Shown here piece after piece: positions 55,401 to 62,168 of a stretch of DNA of 64,000 bases (position 1 is its first letter; each line of letters starts with the position of its first letter). A program made the translations under genes and the position numbers. Under the pieces are notes generated by a model. It made no database searches. It saw nothing but the letters and a program-made list of their open reading frames with translations, and was not told the DNA's origin. The stretch comes from Bin80 sp965208025. Its GTDB lineage: Bacteria > Bacteroidota > Rhodothermia > Rhodothermales > Bin80. The stretch is taken from positions 2,666,001 through 2,730,000 of the forward strand of contig OZ242302.1 of NCBI GenBank assembly GCA_965208025.1. Direction: 5' to 3'.

Positions 55401-57729
55401 CGTTTACTGAGCGGGAAACACGCATGTCTGTCCACCCTTCAAGTCCCGAATCTGAAACGCGATGGCGTAGATCAAACCCTAAAATTTCCGCTCCGTTGTC
55501 AGTGGGAGTTTCCCATGAAGCAGTGAGAGATGTCGCGGAGGCAACAGTAACAATTATGGTAGGCCTTCCAGGAGCTGTGGCAGGAGTGCCAGCTCTCTCT
55601 TCCGAGTAGGTTCCTGTTCCCACCGAGTTGATCGCTGCGACCTGAATAAAGTACCCTGTTCCTGTCGTAAGTTCAGTGATCGTAGTCTCCGTGCCCGTGA
55701 CAGTCGGTGTCACAGAAGTCCAATCGCTGGGGTTTGCATTCTCGTCACGGTACTGAACCGAATAGCCAGTGATCTCAGCTCCACCGTTTTCCGTGGGAGC
55801 AACCCATGAGACGTCCAGAGAGGTCCCAGAGGCCACCGCTACCGTCACGCCAGTAGGTGCCCCAGGGCGTACTACTAAGGTAATGGATTCCTCCTCCGAG
55901 TAGATGCCGGTCCCGACCGAGTTGATTGCCGCAACCTGAACAAAGTACTCTGTTCCTGTCGTAAGTTCAGTGATCGTCGTCTCCGTGTCCGTGGGATTCG
56001 GCGTTACGGAAGTCCAAGTGCTAGGGTTTTCATTTCCCCCGCGGTACTGGACGCTATAGCCTGTAATATCAGCCCCACCGTTTTCCGCGGGAGCATTCCA
56101 TGATACGTTCAGGGATGTTCCCGAGGCTATCTCAACAGTTACCCCAGAGGGTGCTTCGGGGGCAGTGATAGTTGGTCCAGCGGGGGTGGTTCCATTGCCA
56201 GTCAACCAGTCTCCGGTGCCAATTTTATTGACCGCAGCAACCCTGACATCATACTGAGATTCGGGTTGCAAGCCTGTAATCGTGGCACTGGTGCCCGTAC
56301 CCGTCGTAGGGAATGTGGTATATTCTGTCTCGGAGTCCAACTTGTATTCAACCGTATATCCCGTGATATCCGTTCCTCCCGTTTCCACGGGAGCAACCCA
56401 AGTGAGGGCAAGTTGGCTAGGCTCGGTTTCATCTACCGCAAGATTCGTAGGAACACCGGGCGCCGTTGCAGGAAGAGTTGCTTGAGTATCGCTTCTGTTC
56501 TGATAACACTCAGAGGATCCAACATCATTAACCGCACAAACCCAAACCCGATAGTAGGTATCAGCGAGGAGATTTGTAAAAGTGTAAGAGGGTTCAGATG
56601 AGGGGGGTACGTCACTAACATTTTCCCGTGAAAATTGGTTATTGTGCCGAGATCTCTGTACGTCATACCTAGTAATTGGGCTTCCCCCATCATCTGGCGG
56701 GCTCCATGTTACGGTAATTTGGGATGATGTTTTAGAGAATTTAACATCAGCAGGTTTTTGAGGAACAGTAATAGGAATCAAATCAGACAATTCTGACTCA
56801 ATTATTTCATCCGTGCCATCATCGTCCCTGTAAAACACTTTTGCCTTGATCTGCTTACCCCGATCCTCGGGCTTGATAACGAATTGATTAGAGATTCCCA
56901 AGTCGTATCGATCGACGCCGGTTCCACCGGGTGAGCGACTACTTATGGTCACCTCTTCTACCCCGTCTTTCACAGCAAACCACGAAACTTCAGGAACAAA
57001 TACACCAGACGCAAACTGGCTACGAGCTTCAATCATTCCGTCAGGATCGTCAACGCCTGTGTCACCTTGGAAATCAATTTGCAAAGCTCCACCGGGTATC
57101 AACTCTGAATCAGCAGTACGCGTTAAGCGTAGCTTGCCTGTAGGGGGATCATTCACAGGATTTACATTGAACGTAAACTGGAACACGCTGCTTTCATCAC
57201 CACGGATAACCGTTTTGAAGCTAAAGCTACTATAGTCGTCCCCGTTGTCATTTTGATCAGGCGTAAATATCAAGTTTCCTGCATCCAAATCGTCCTTTGA
57301 AATCGTCTGCCCATCAGATACATCGACACCATTGAGCTTCAATGTTCCCGGCCCTGAGAATTCAGTAATTATCACAGAAAAGTCGGTTTCGTTTGTAAAG
57401 TCACTTGCCTCAATCGGGTAAGGCGTATCCTCCTGTATATCCTTCTCCACGTTAGAAGCATTCGGAGAATCTGATTTGTCATCCTCAGGTGACTTCGTAA
57501 CGCTCTCATCGGGTCTAAGTCCAAACTCAACAGGGAAAGATGGAGGCGTTAAAAGAGAAGCGTCACTTACCCCCTCTGATACCGGCAATACAAGCCCGGA
57601 TTCATTTGGTCCGCCTACATTATCGGCATAGGATTTCGGCGAAACTGCTGACAGTATTATTGCAAAAATAAAAAAATGAGGGGCAAATCTAGATCTTGAC
57701 TGAAACATTTGAATTGTGGCAATAGGCAT
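49474..57729 (-). CDS. Giant secreted FN3-repeat protein with LRR and type IX sorting domain
   Basis: 2751 residues. Signal peptide (FFIFAIILSAVSPKSYA), an acidic linker, and a cadherin-like segment (about 110-200, TFNVNPVNDPPTG). I count 21 fibronectin type III domains (about 330-2330), each about 90-100 residues with the pattern SxLxVxWxxPxxxGGxxITGYxVxYR and TxYxVxVAAxNxxGxG. Then a plant-type leucine-rich region (NWSITD...GRVTELNLSGVGMLGILPET), a putative-Ig domain with SGTPQEPSASTTYTFTATDN, and the C-terminal sorting domain NYPNPFNPSTSILVDLP, GVYIYRVV, ending GRMTLVK. The product is exported by SecA/Sec and then type IX secretion to the surface. Likely adhesion or host/matrix contact (inference). 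Adjacent FN3 units 3 and 4 are nearly identical even in DNA. Confidence 0.92.
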   Translation of the reverse strand: MPIATIQMFQSRSRFAPHFFIFAIILSAVSPKSYADNVGGPNESGLVLPVSEGVSDASLLTPPSFPVEFGLRPDESVTKSPEDDKSDSPNASNVEKDIQEDTPYPIEASDFTNETDFSVIITEFSGPGTLKLNGVDVSDGQTISKDDLDAGNLIFTPDQNDNGDDYSSFSFKTVIRGDESSVFQFTFNVNPVNDPPTGKLRLTRTADSELIPGGALQIDFQGDTGVDDPDGMIEARSQFASGVFVPEVSWFAVKDGVEEVTISSRSPGGTGVDRYDLGISNQFVIKPEDRGKQIKAKVFYRDDDGTDEIIESELSDLIPITVPQKPADVKFSKTSSQITVTWSPPDDGGSPITRYDVQRSRHNNQFSRENVSDVPPSSEPSYTFTNLLADTYYRVWVCAVNDVGSSECYQNRSDTQATLPATAPGVPTNLAVDETEPSQLALTWVAPVETGGTDITGYTVEYKLDSETEYTTFPTTGTGTSATITGLQPESQYDVRVAAVNKIGTGDWLTGNGTTPAGPTITAPEAPSGVTVEIASGTSLNVSWNAPAENGGADITGYSVQYRGGNENPSTWTSVTPNPTDTETTITELTTGTEYFVQVAAINSVGTGIYSEEESITLVVRPGAPTGVTVAVASGTSLDVSWVAPTENGGAEITGYSVQYRDENANPSDWTSVTPTVTGTETTITELTTGTGYFIQVAAINSVGTGTYSEERAGTPATAPGRPTIIVTVASATSLTASWETPTDNGAEILGFDLRHRVSDSGLEGWTDMRVSRSVNAETITSLVAGTSYDIQVRARNAIGEGDYAKGIGTPQAAPDSPTEVTVTATTSSSLTVTWIAPAETNGSNLSGYTVEYRRAADAGQTAGNWIDASHSGNVETITLSNLDPYVLYDIRVAAVNDVGASDPATGSGRTDAALPSVPQNLQVSAVSQTELDVSWEASSENGGRLITGYEVSHRKVETPPAAWSTPNDVGAVFTTRITGLEVETTYEVQVAAKSPAGTGPTSPANGTTNPIERPGTPTDATVSDRTYSSLTLEWSEPLSDGGGTVTEYTVRHKPTTSSTYETQQVTGTTVVIGSLLPDTRYDISIQAINEKGSGLAATFTGQTGPAVVPTIPQALTASATSPTEISFSWQAPEDNGGATILGYNVRYRRSGTTQWSSFISVIGATSTSISDLSGETEYELEVAADNSAGTGPYARTTQSTSAAIAPTAPQNLRATAQSQNALIVAWDAPTSDGGAPITGYTVRYRLETSQDWTSVSPAGNTVSLTDLLAGTSYVVGVSAVNSAGTGEEGTLDATTSNANVPSAPQNLEVQVTGPNSLSVSWEAPAQIGGSPISDYLVEYRLTDAPASTAWSDATSSGTTATITHLLAGTSYDVRVAARNVAGSGGFVSQTVTTTSSAPGIPTSLQITSPSPTELTVSWEAPEITGGEPILLYKLRYRLTDSDVTTPGVQPGDWEPVIEIESAASLQLTLTQLSAGTSYDVQIAANNSIGDGEYSSNTVGVTNQATVPTSPPDGFEVSSISHTGAELAWTEFSSDENGGSAVTGYRVGYRLADADGSGPGTAPGDWEFSDHTTTNATLTDLVAETVYNVQVAAVNSVGEGPFASQTFTTLTIGVTSVPLDLAITIISPNELSVIWSPPTETSGSEITGYSIQYRTSATDSEEAGPWIAVEQTGIETSASIEGLTGGTSYDVQVAAINSAGIGPYAVASATTSIAIPNPPLDLSVRATSPSRILVTWSAPDQNNSGGSLSYIVAYRTSDPDGEGAEPAGDWKELSTTETTLEITDLLSNMSYDVRVAAENSAGQGEYTEIDTATTVAETSTPGTPLDVVIASLSPTEVRVTWTKPTETGGLALRSYTIEYAPTNAPADSDPMTLTRRAETKEVILTNLMAGTEYQVRIAAVNALGAGEFESGTVTTESATAPSPPRALIVTGTSTTDLEVSWTVPVDAGGIPILRYQIDYRVSDEDETLTGRQPGDWEEESSESTTMLIQNLNPGTSYDVRVAAVNEDFTGLFIQSTGQTIDETGLPDAPSSLILTVLSTSSVQATWTAPTSGPDVIGYRVEYRGDESSGTWQQIAHTGLSTEAIITDLMAGTTYQVRVAGLIDAEHGEFVQGSATTQANLPGNPENLVVCGTSDNALRLSWDAPFDNGGAPITSYEIGYKTGTNDWTTWPREETGLQETISGLNASTLYQVQIAAVNRAGTGAYTNGFAATQASAQTGASLTLTVCGQSTTELDVFWVEVTPSAGKTSQGAASASTDVYELYYREQSASQWEQVPNLGNERNARIYDLSPGVVYDVELLHLVDDTETVYAGAASTQDATIPSSPLDFLIQPASDSELELSWQSPERDGGMEILRYEVRYRESDEERELEGFQPSEWMERSYPAGEATLSELLPGTSYEVQVAATNEIGTGPYATLSATTSPSAELEKDWQALKNIYEETEGTQWAAQENWSITDSELPQIQELDAWNGVEVYRGRVTELNLSGVGMLGILPETVGDLTGLIELRIDENNLEGTLPGEITNLEILDILHFDGQSLCAPIYDEFQNWLQNVSEVMGANCQDAFTLTGTVQDQTYTVSEPIEQLNLPKASGGQSPYVYTLTPELPSGLVFDASGPHISGTPQEPSASTTYTFTATDNAGTAVSTNFTIEVIGTTSTETGHTVTEFALIGNYPNPFNPSTSILVDLPMAADLSVEVFNLLGQRVHMEEFVGVSAGPSRSLMLAVPNLPSGVYIYRVVASLDAGIQLAKGRMTLVK

Positions 57730-57954
57730 GGTTCACTGGGTTTGGCAACTAATTTACTTGACTTTCAAAGTCTTGCAGAGATCCGATCAATAGATATATT
57801 CAGGATCTACATTTGGAAGTAATAACTTAACTATCAACGGGTACTTAGACAACATGAATCATTTTATACGGAAAAACCTGTTTTTAGTCAATAAATTGGT
57901 AGTATTTTCAAGATCTTCACATAAAATTCATGCAAGTTTCACACTTTTAATTCC

Positions 57955-58125
57955 ATTTCTTTCGTGCACCGTGGAAAGGTACCCCTCTGTGATGGGTGCG
58001 AATCCCGTCCAATAACTGTCGCTCCCCTGTTGGTAGCGGCCTTGGCGTATTATGGAGGTAACGACATGGTATGAAGCACTAGGACTTAACGGGCTGCGTG
58101 AGCAACTTAGCGATCATGCGGCGCA
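57955..58125 (+). ncRNA. Possible group II intron domain I fragment
   Basis: GATGGGTGCGAATCCCGTCC and CTGTTGGTAGCGGCCTTGG recall the 5' part (domain I) of bacterial group II introns, where '...GGGTGCGAGTCCCG...' precedes the exon-binding region. No domain V was found downstream before the ISL3 relic begins. Weak, motif-level evidence only. Confidence 0.3.
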
Positions 58126-58130
58126 GGCCT

Positions 58131-58409
58131 TGAAACGAACAGTCTTAGGGAAAAAGTCTGACCATTCGCCGTCAAATAGCATTGTGCTTCCCAAGTTTTC
58201 AAACCTTCTGTATCCTTTTCCGACCGTTTTGATCTCTTTTTAGTTTTGGTATTAATCCACGCTGTCTCTGCGTTCAACCACATATAATAAAGTACATTAC
58301 AGACTCTATTAAGATGTCGCTGAGACCTCTCGGCAATCCTGATGATCGCCCTGACGTATATGTATCCAGACGAAATTGCCAGTCTACGAAGCCTGAGCGC
58401 GGAGTTCAA
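58131..58409 (-). pseudogene. ISL3-family transposase C-terminal relic
   Basis: The minus strand reads RSQRHLNRVCNVLYYMWLNA, then KKRSKRSEKDTEGLKTWEAQ. This parallels FQRHFDGVCNALSHSQSNAK and EIKTVGRGYRTFEKFRSAI of the intact ISL3 transposase. Much diverged and lacking its 5' part. Confidence 0.7.
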
Positions 58410-58477
58410 AGAGATGCACTGAAATTCAATAGAGACGCAGAATGTGTAAGTTAAGTCCAGCTAATTCCACTATTCAC

Positions 58478-59479
58478 ATGGACCAAGTCAAGATAGTCAC
58501 CGAAAAAGCTGTTAAGGCATGCCTTGCTGCAATAACGGTCTATAACAATCCCAACTTACAATATCGTGAGGAGTCTTTTGCTATCCTCATGATCAATGCG
58601 TGGGAGTTGTTATTAAAGGCTCGCATTCTCAAAAATAAAAATGGAGATTTACGCTCAATACAGCGCATGGAACGCACTTCGGTTGATGATTTCAATGGGG
58701 GAAATCAGGAAGCTCCCAGAAAAACCAAGTCAGGAAATATGATGACCATCGGCTTGAACAAAGGCACCGAAATTGTGAGACACTATGTTGTTGATGGAAT
58801 CAATAGCACATGTATTGCAAATCTCAAACTTCTCCAAGAGATACGCGACAATGCAATTCATTTTACGAATGAAGACAATTCAATAAATCATAAGGTTTAT
58901 GAGATTGGTAGTGCAGCACTCCAAAATTTTGTGCTGTCAACTCAGAAGTGGTTTCAAATTGATTTTGATCAATTTAACATATTCCCTATGCCACTCGCTT
59001 TTAGTCCACTCTCTGGTATTGTTGAAAGCATTGGTGATTCAGGGAGTTCTGAGAATGTGAATCGCTTCCTGAAGCTTGTTTCGGAAGAAGAAGTCAACAG
59101 TAGTTCAAGAGATGTGGAGGATTACAATGTGACATTAAAGATAATAGTAAAATTTGTAAGGGATGATGGCAGTGATGTGTCAAATGTTAAAGTTGAACCA
59201 AGCGACCCTGGTGCCACAAAGATCAGATTGTCGGAGGAAAAACTTAAGGAAAAATATCCATGGGATTTCAAACAATTAGTAGAGAAGTTGAAATCACGCT
59301 ATACAGATTTCAAGCAAAACAGTGAATTCTATTCCATCAAAAGAGAGCTTGAAGAAAATTCAAACCTTTGCCATAAACGATTTCTGGACAGAAATCAGAG
59401 GGGCACCTCAAAGAAATACTACAGCAGTAGTATCTCGCGCAACTTTGATCAACATTACTCAAGGAATCAGTTGAAATGA
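58478..59479 (+). CDS. DUF3644-domain protein
   Basis: 333 residues from the ATG at 58478; the frame opens 36 bases earlier. The N-terminal DUF3644 signature is clear: REESFAILMINAWELLLKAR, then NKNGDLRSI, and LLQEIRDNAIHFTNEDNSIN. The C-terminal part (VTLKIIVKFVRDDGSDVSNV, DFKQLVEKLKSRYTDFKQN) is a helical domain common in longer family members and may bind DNA. Function unknown; the family is frequent in defence islands. It stands alone, divergent from the operon at its right. Confidence 0.8.
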   Translation: MDQVKIVTEKAVKACLAAITVYNNPNLQYREESFAILMINAWELLLKARILKNKNGDLRSIQRMERTSVDDFNGGNQEAPRKTKSGNMMTIGLNKGTEIVRHYVVDGINSTCIANLKLLQEIRDNAIHFTNEDNSINHKVYEIGSAALQNFVLSTQKWFQIDFDQFNIFPMPLAFSPLSGIVESIGDSGSSENVNRFLKLVSEEEVNSSSRDVEDYNVTLKIIVKFVRDDGSDVSNVKVEPSDPGATKIRLSEEKLKEKYPWDFKQLVEKLKSRYTDFKQNSEFYSIKRELEENSNLCHKRFLDRNQRGTSKKYYSSSISRNFDQHYSRNQLK

Positions 59480-59823
59480 ATATGCTGGGTTCGTACATAA
59501 TCGGCATGCGTTTCAGGGTAGGTAGTTATGGACACAACATCCAGTTCTTTAGTGGCTAAGACGTGCTCAGTAAGAGGAGTAGGTGGGGAGTCCGCCTAAT
59601 TCTTCACTCAGTTGATTCCGAGAGGCAGGCGTTTGACTCACGAGCCCCACAATTTCAAAAGCTTCCATAGAGCTGTAATTACGGGCACGGGAGACTCCCA
59701 TGTGACCACATCCTGCACAAGCACCTTAAAGTTTATTCACTCTGATTATTAAGTCAATACAAACTCTGTTGCTTCCGGATTTATTTAGTGTTCAGTGCAT
59801 TATTGATGCCTTGACATGTTGAA
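59480..59823. other. Spacer between converging units
   Basis: 344 bases with no credible open frame. The ends of the plus-strand DUF3644 gene and the minus-strand operon face each other here. No perfect terminator hairpin seen. Confidence 0.45.
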
Positions 59824-60969
59824 TTAATGACAATATGAGGCCATCCAGTTGCAAATCTTATGCTCCATGTAATCATCGCGGCGTAACTCCATAGAAAGTC
59901 GTAACCATCCAGAACGGGTTCCAAATAGAATTGCCGAATAAGCCCAGTCCAAGTCGGTCATCACTGCATCTTCAAATTCCAACAACTCTTCACACTGTCG
60001 ACGCAGAAAAAAAAGTATGACAGCTCGTTCAAATGGGCATGTGTGAAGATTGAAATATTCGGGTATTGTTGCCCCTCCAAGCCCTCCAAGTTCCATCAAC
60101 GACTTACACAAAAATTTGGTTTTAGTCTGAATTTCTTCGGGAACATTTTCAAGAAAATGAAGGACTATATCATCCAAATCATTGTCATTACAACTGTCCC
60201 GATGCTCAGCCAATTTCTCCACAATACCCCACAGCAGATATCCTAAAACAGATTTTGAATATGGTATGATTTGATTATTTGCTATCCACTCTCCGAGGCC
60301 AGGTATAGGTGGTTCAGTAGACTCATTCCCGAACATGAAAGAAAAAGCTTTCTTAGCGGACATACTCTTGCTCTCAACATGATTCAACATAGCAAGAATT
60401 CCTCCTAACGCTTGGGCGAGATGGATAGGAGAACTTACCTCTTCCATAAGGCTTTCGGGCTTCCAACACCACCTCTTTAATACATCATAGGTGAAGTATT
60501 TTTTTCTTGATCTCAGGATTTTAGGATTCAGAGGAACGTTATTCCGCAGTTGTACCTGACTCAGAACCCGTTCGCGAGTTTCGTCCGAATCAACGTCAAT
60601 TTGGAGGATTTGTGTTATAGAAATAGGAGCACATGCGAATTTGACTGATTTATCAGTATTCTTTTTTGAAGGTGCAGGTTCAAATAATTCAAGTTGAGAA
60701 TTTGGAGTGAACAGATTAAGAGTTGATAGATTGATTTCTACGATGACTGGAATGAGGTGTGTAGCTTCTCCAATAGAGAGATCAATAGCATCTTTGGGAA
60801 CCTTATTGATAAAAAGGGGAACTGAGCCAGGTTGTACACCGAGGGTGTCTTGATAGTATTTATCTCCGAATCCAGATGGCGGCATGATGAGTCCAGAGGC
60901 AAGGCTGAACATCAGATTCAAATGATTCGTGACAAACAGGCCTGTTTCTGAAGGTTTTGTTTTAGCCAT
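59824..60969 (-). CDS. Unknown protein, third gene of the DUF1998/SF1-helicase operon
   Basis: 381 residues from the ATG at 60969, which overlaps the stop of the helicase gene; an earlier start at 61026 would add residues lacking natural character. N-terminus AKTKPSETGLFVTNHLNLMF then SLASGLIMPPSGFGDKYYQD. A middle region contains IPVIVEINLSTLNLFTPNSQ, and a helical C-terminus has YSKSVLGYLLWGIVEKLAEH and LDWAYSAILFGTRSGWLRLS. No catalytic motif or transmembrane helix is visible. Coupling to the helicase says it acts in the same system. I do not recognise the family. Confidence 0.75.
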   Translation of the reverse strand: MAKTKPSETGLFVTNHLNLMFSLASGLIMPPSGFGDKYYQDTLGVQPGSVPLFINKVPKDAIDLSIGEATHLIPVIVEINLSTLNLFTPNSQLELFEPAPSKKNTDKSVKFACAPISITQILQIDVDSDETRERVLSQVQLRNNVPLNPKILRSRKKYFTYDVLKRWCWKPESLMEEVSSPIHLAQALGGILAMLNHVESKSMSAKKAFSFMFGNESTEPPIPGLGEWIANNQIIPYSKSVLGYLLWGIVEKLAEHRDSCNDNDLDDIVLHFLENVPEEIQTKTKFLCKSLMELGGLGGATIPEYFNLHTCPFERAVILFFLRRQCEELLEFEDAVMTDLDWAYSAILFGTRSGWLRLSMELRRDDYMEHKICNWMASYCH

Positions 60970-62164
60970 GGGAGGTCTCAATGCTCTTGCGTTGCAACAC
61001 AGACTCATCCTCTGGCAAGATATCATGAATTAGATTATGCGGATCATGCTTCATCAGCATAAATACCTGATCGCGTGCTCTGGACACCATTACATAAAAT
61101 AACTTTTTTATCGCATCTTGATCATTACGGTTTATGATGTGTTCATGAATGTCGGCCAGAACTACGGTGTCAAACTCGAGCCCCTTGCAAGATTGAGCGT
61201 TTAGAACGACGATGCCTCCTCTATCAAATCGAACGTTATGCTTTGTCATAGAACCACCTGGACTATCCCCGAAGCTATAAGTATAGATTTGCCCCTGATT
61301 TGCATCCAGCGACTTCATCGCCTTTTTTAGAGCATTAAAATATTTTTCCCGAACACCGTTATTTGGAGTAATCACGCCAATAAGCTTCTGGCTGTGATCA
61401 CGGAAGTACCTAACAATTGCGTTCGAAATTATAGCATCTATCCCAGATTGATTTTGAAAGATGTATAGTTTTGGGATATGAATGTCTTTTTTACGTCGTG
61501 GAAGATTTGGGGCAGGGCTTGCTGGATCACCCGTATAGAACGCTCGCGCGAGGCGAGCAACCCCATTATTATTTCGGTAATTATCTCTGAGTTCCATCAC
61601 ATCTGGAGTATCAATTGCAAGTTCATCTTCAAGATCTTGGCGGCTACTGTTTTTATCTGCCCAAATTGATTGATTTTGATCTGCCGCAACAAAAAAGTTT
61701 TCATAACCAAGGCGAATCAGTACCTGAAAGAAGTCTGGCGGCATATCTTGCCCCTCATCAATTATTAGGCATTCTTTTTCGTCGGGCGAAAAGCTTTTGG
61801 TTGATATTTCACTTACTAAGCGAATGCACTCTTCCCAGTCAGGGAGATAAGGTTTAAGTTGTGGTACACACTTACCAGTAGCACACCGAAATTTTTTGTA
61901 AAACCATGACATATACGTACAACTTTTTAACTGTCCGTCTGCCATCTGTTGACTTGCTTGGTGTAGCATATGATTATATACCAGAAAAACGTATTCAACT
62001 TTTTGCCTCTGAAACTCTATGGCGCGCATCACCGTGACCACGGTCTTCCCTGTTCCCGGTCCACCGATGATAAGATGCTGGCCTTGGGTTGGACGTGCTA
62101 ATACTTCGTCTTGATCCTTCGTCAGATCCTGTACCCCGGGCAATTTCCATGTACGGGCCTTCAT
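60962..62164 (-). CDS. Compact SF1 (UvrD/Rep-like) helicase/ATPase
   Basis: 400 residues. Motif Q-like KDQDEVLARP, Walker A LIIGGPGTGKTVVTVMRAIE, motif II ECLIIDEGQDMPPDFF, motif III VAADQNQSI, motif IV-type LRDNYRNN, motif V LNAQSCKGLEFDTVVLADIH and motif VI YVMVSRARDQVFMLM. All motor motifs are present, yet it lacks the large 1B/2B insertions of UvrD (700+ residues). It is a minimal SF1A motor such as those in defence systems. Starts 4 bases after the DUF1998 gene. Confidence 0.88.
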   Translation of the reverse strand: MKARTWKLPGVQDLTKDQDEVLARPTQGQHLIIGGPGTGKTVVTVMRAIEFQRQKVEYVFLVYNHMLHQASQQMADGQLKSCTYMSWFYKKFRCATGKCVPQLKPYLPDWEECIRLVSEISTKSFSPDEKECLIIDEGQDMPPDFFQVLIRLGYENFFVAADQNQSIWADKNSSRQDLEDELAIDTPDVMELRDNYRNNNGVARLARAFYTGDPASPAPNLPRRKKDIHIPKLYIFQNQSGIDAIISNAIVRYFRDHSQKLIGVITPNNGVREKYFNALKKAMKSLDANQGQIYTYSFGDSPGGSMTKHNVRFDRGGIVVLNAQSCKGLEFDTVVLADIHEHIINRNDQDAIKKLFYVMVSRARDQVFMLMKHDPHNLIHDILPEDESVLQRKSIETSHG

Positions 62165-62168
62165 GTGA

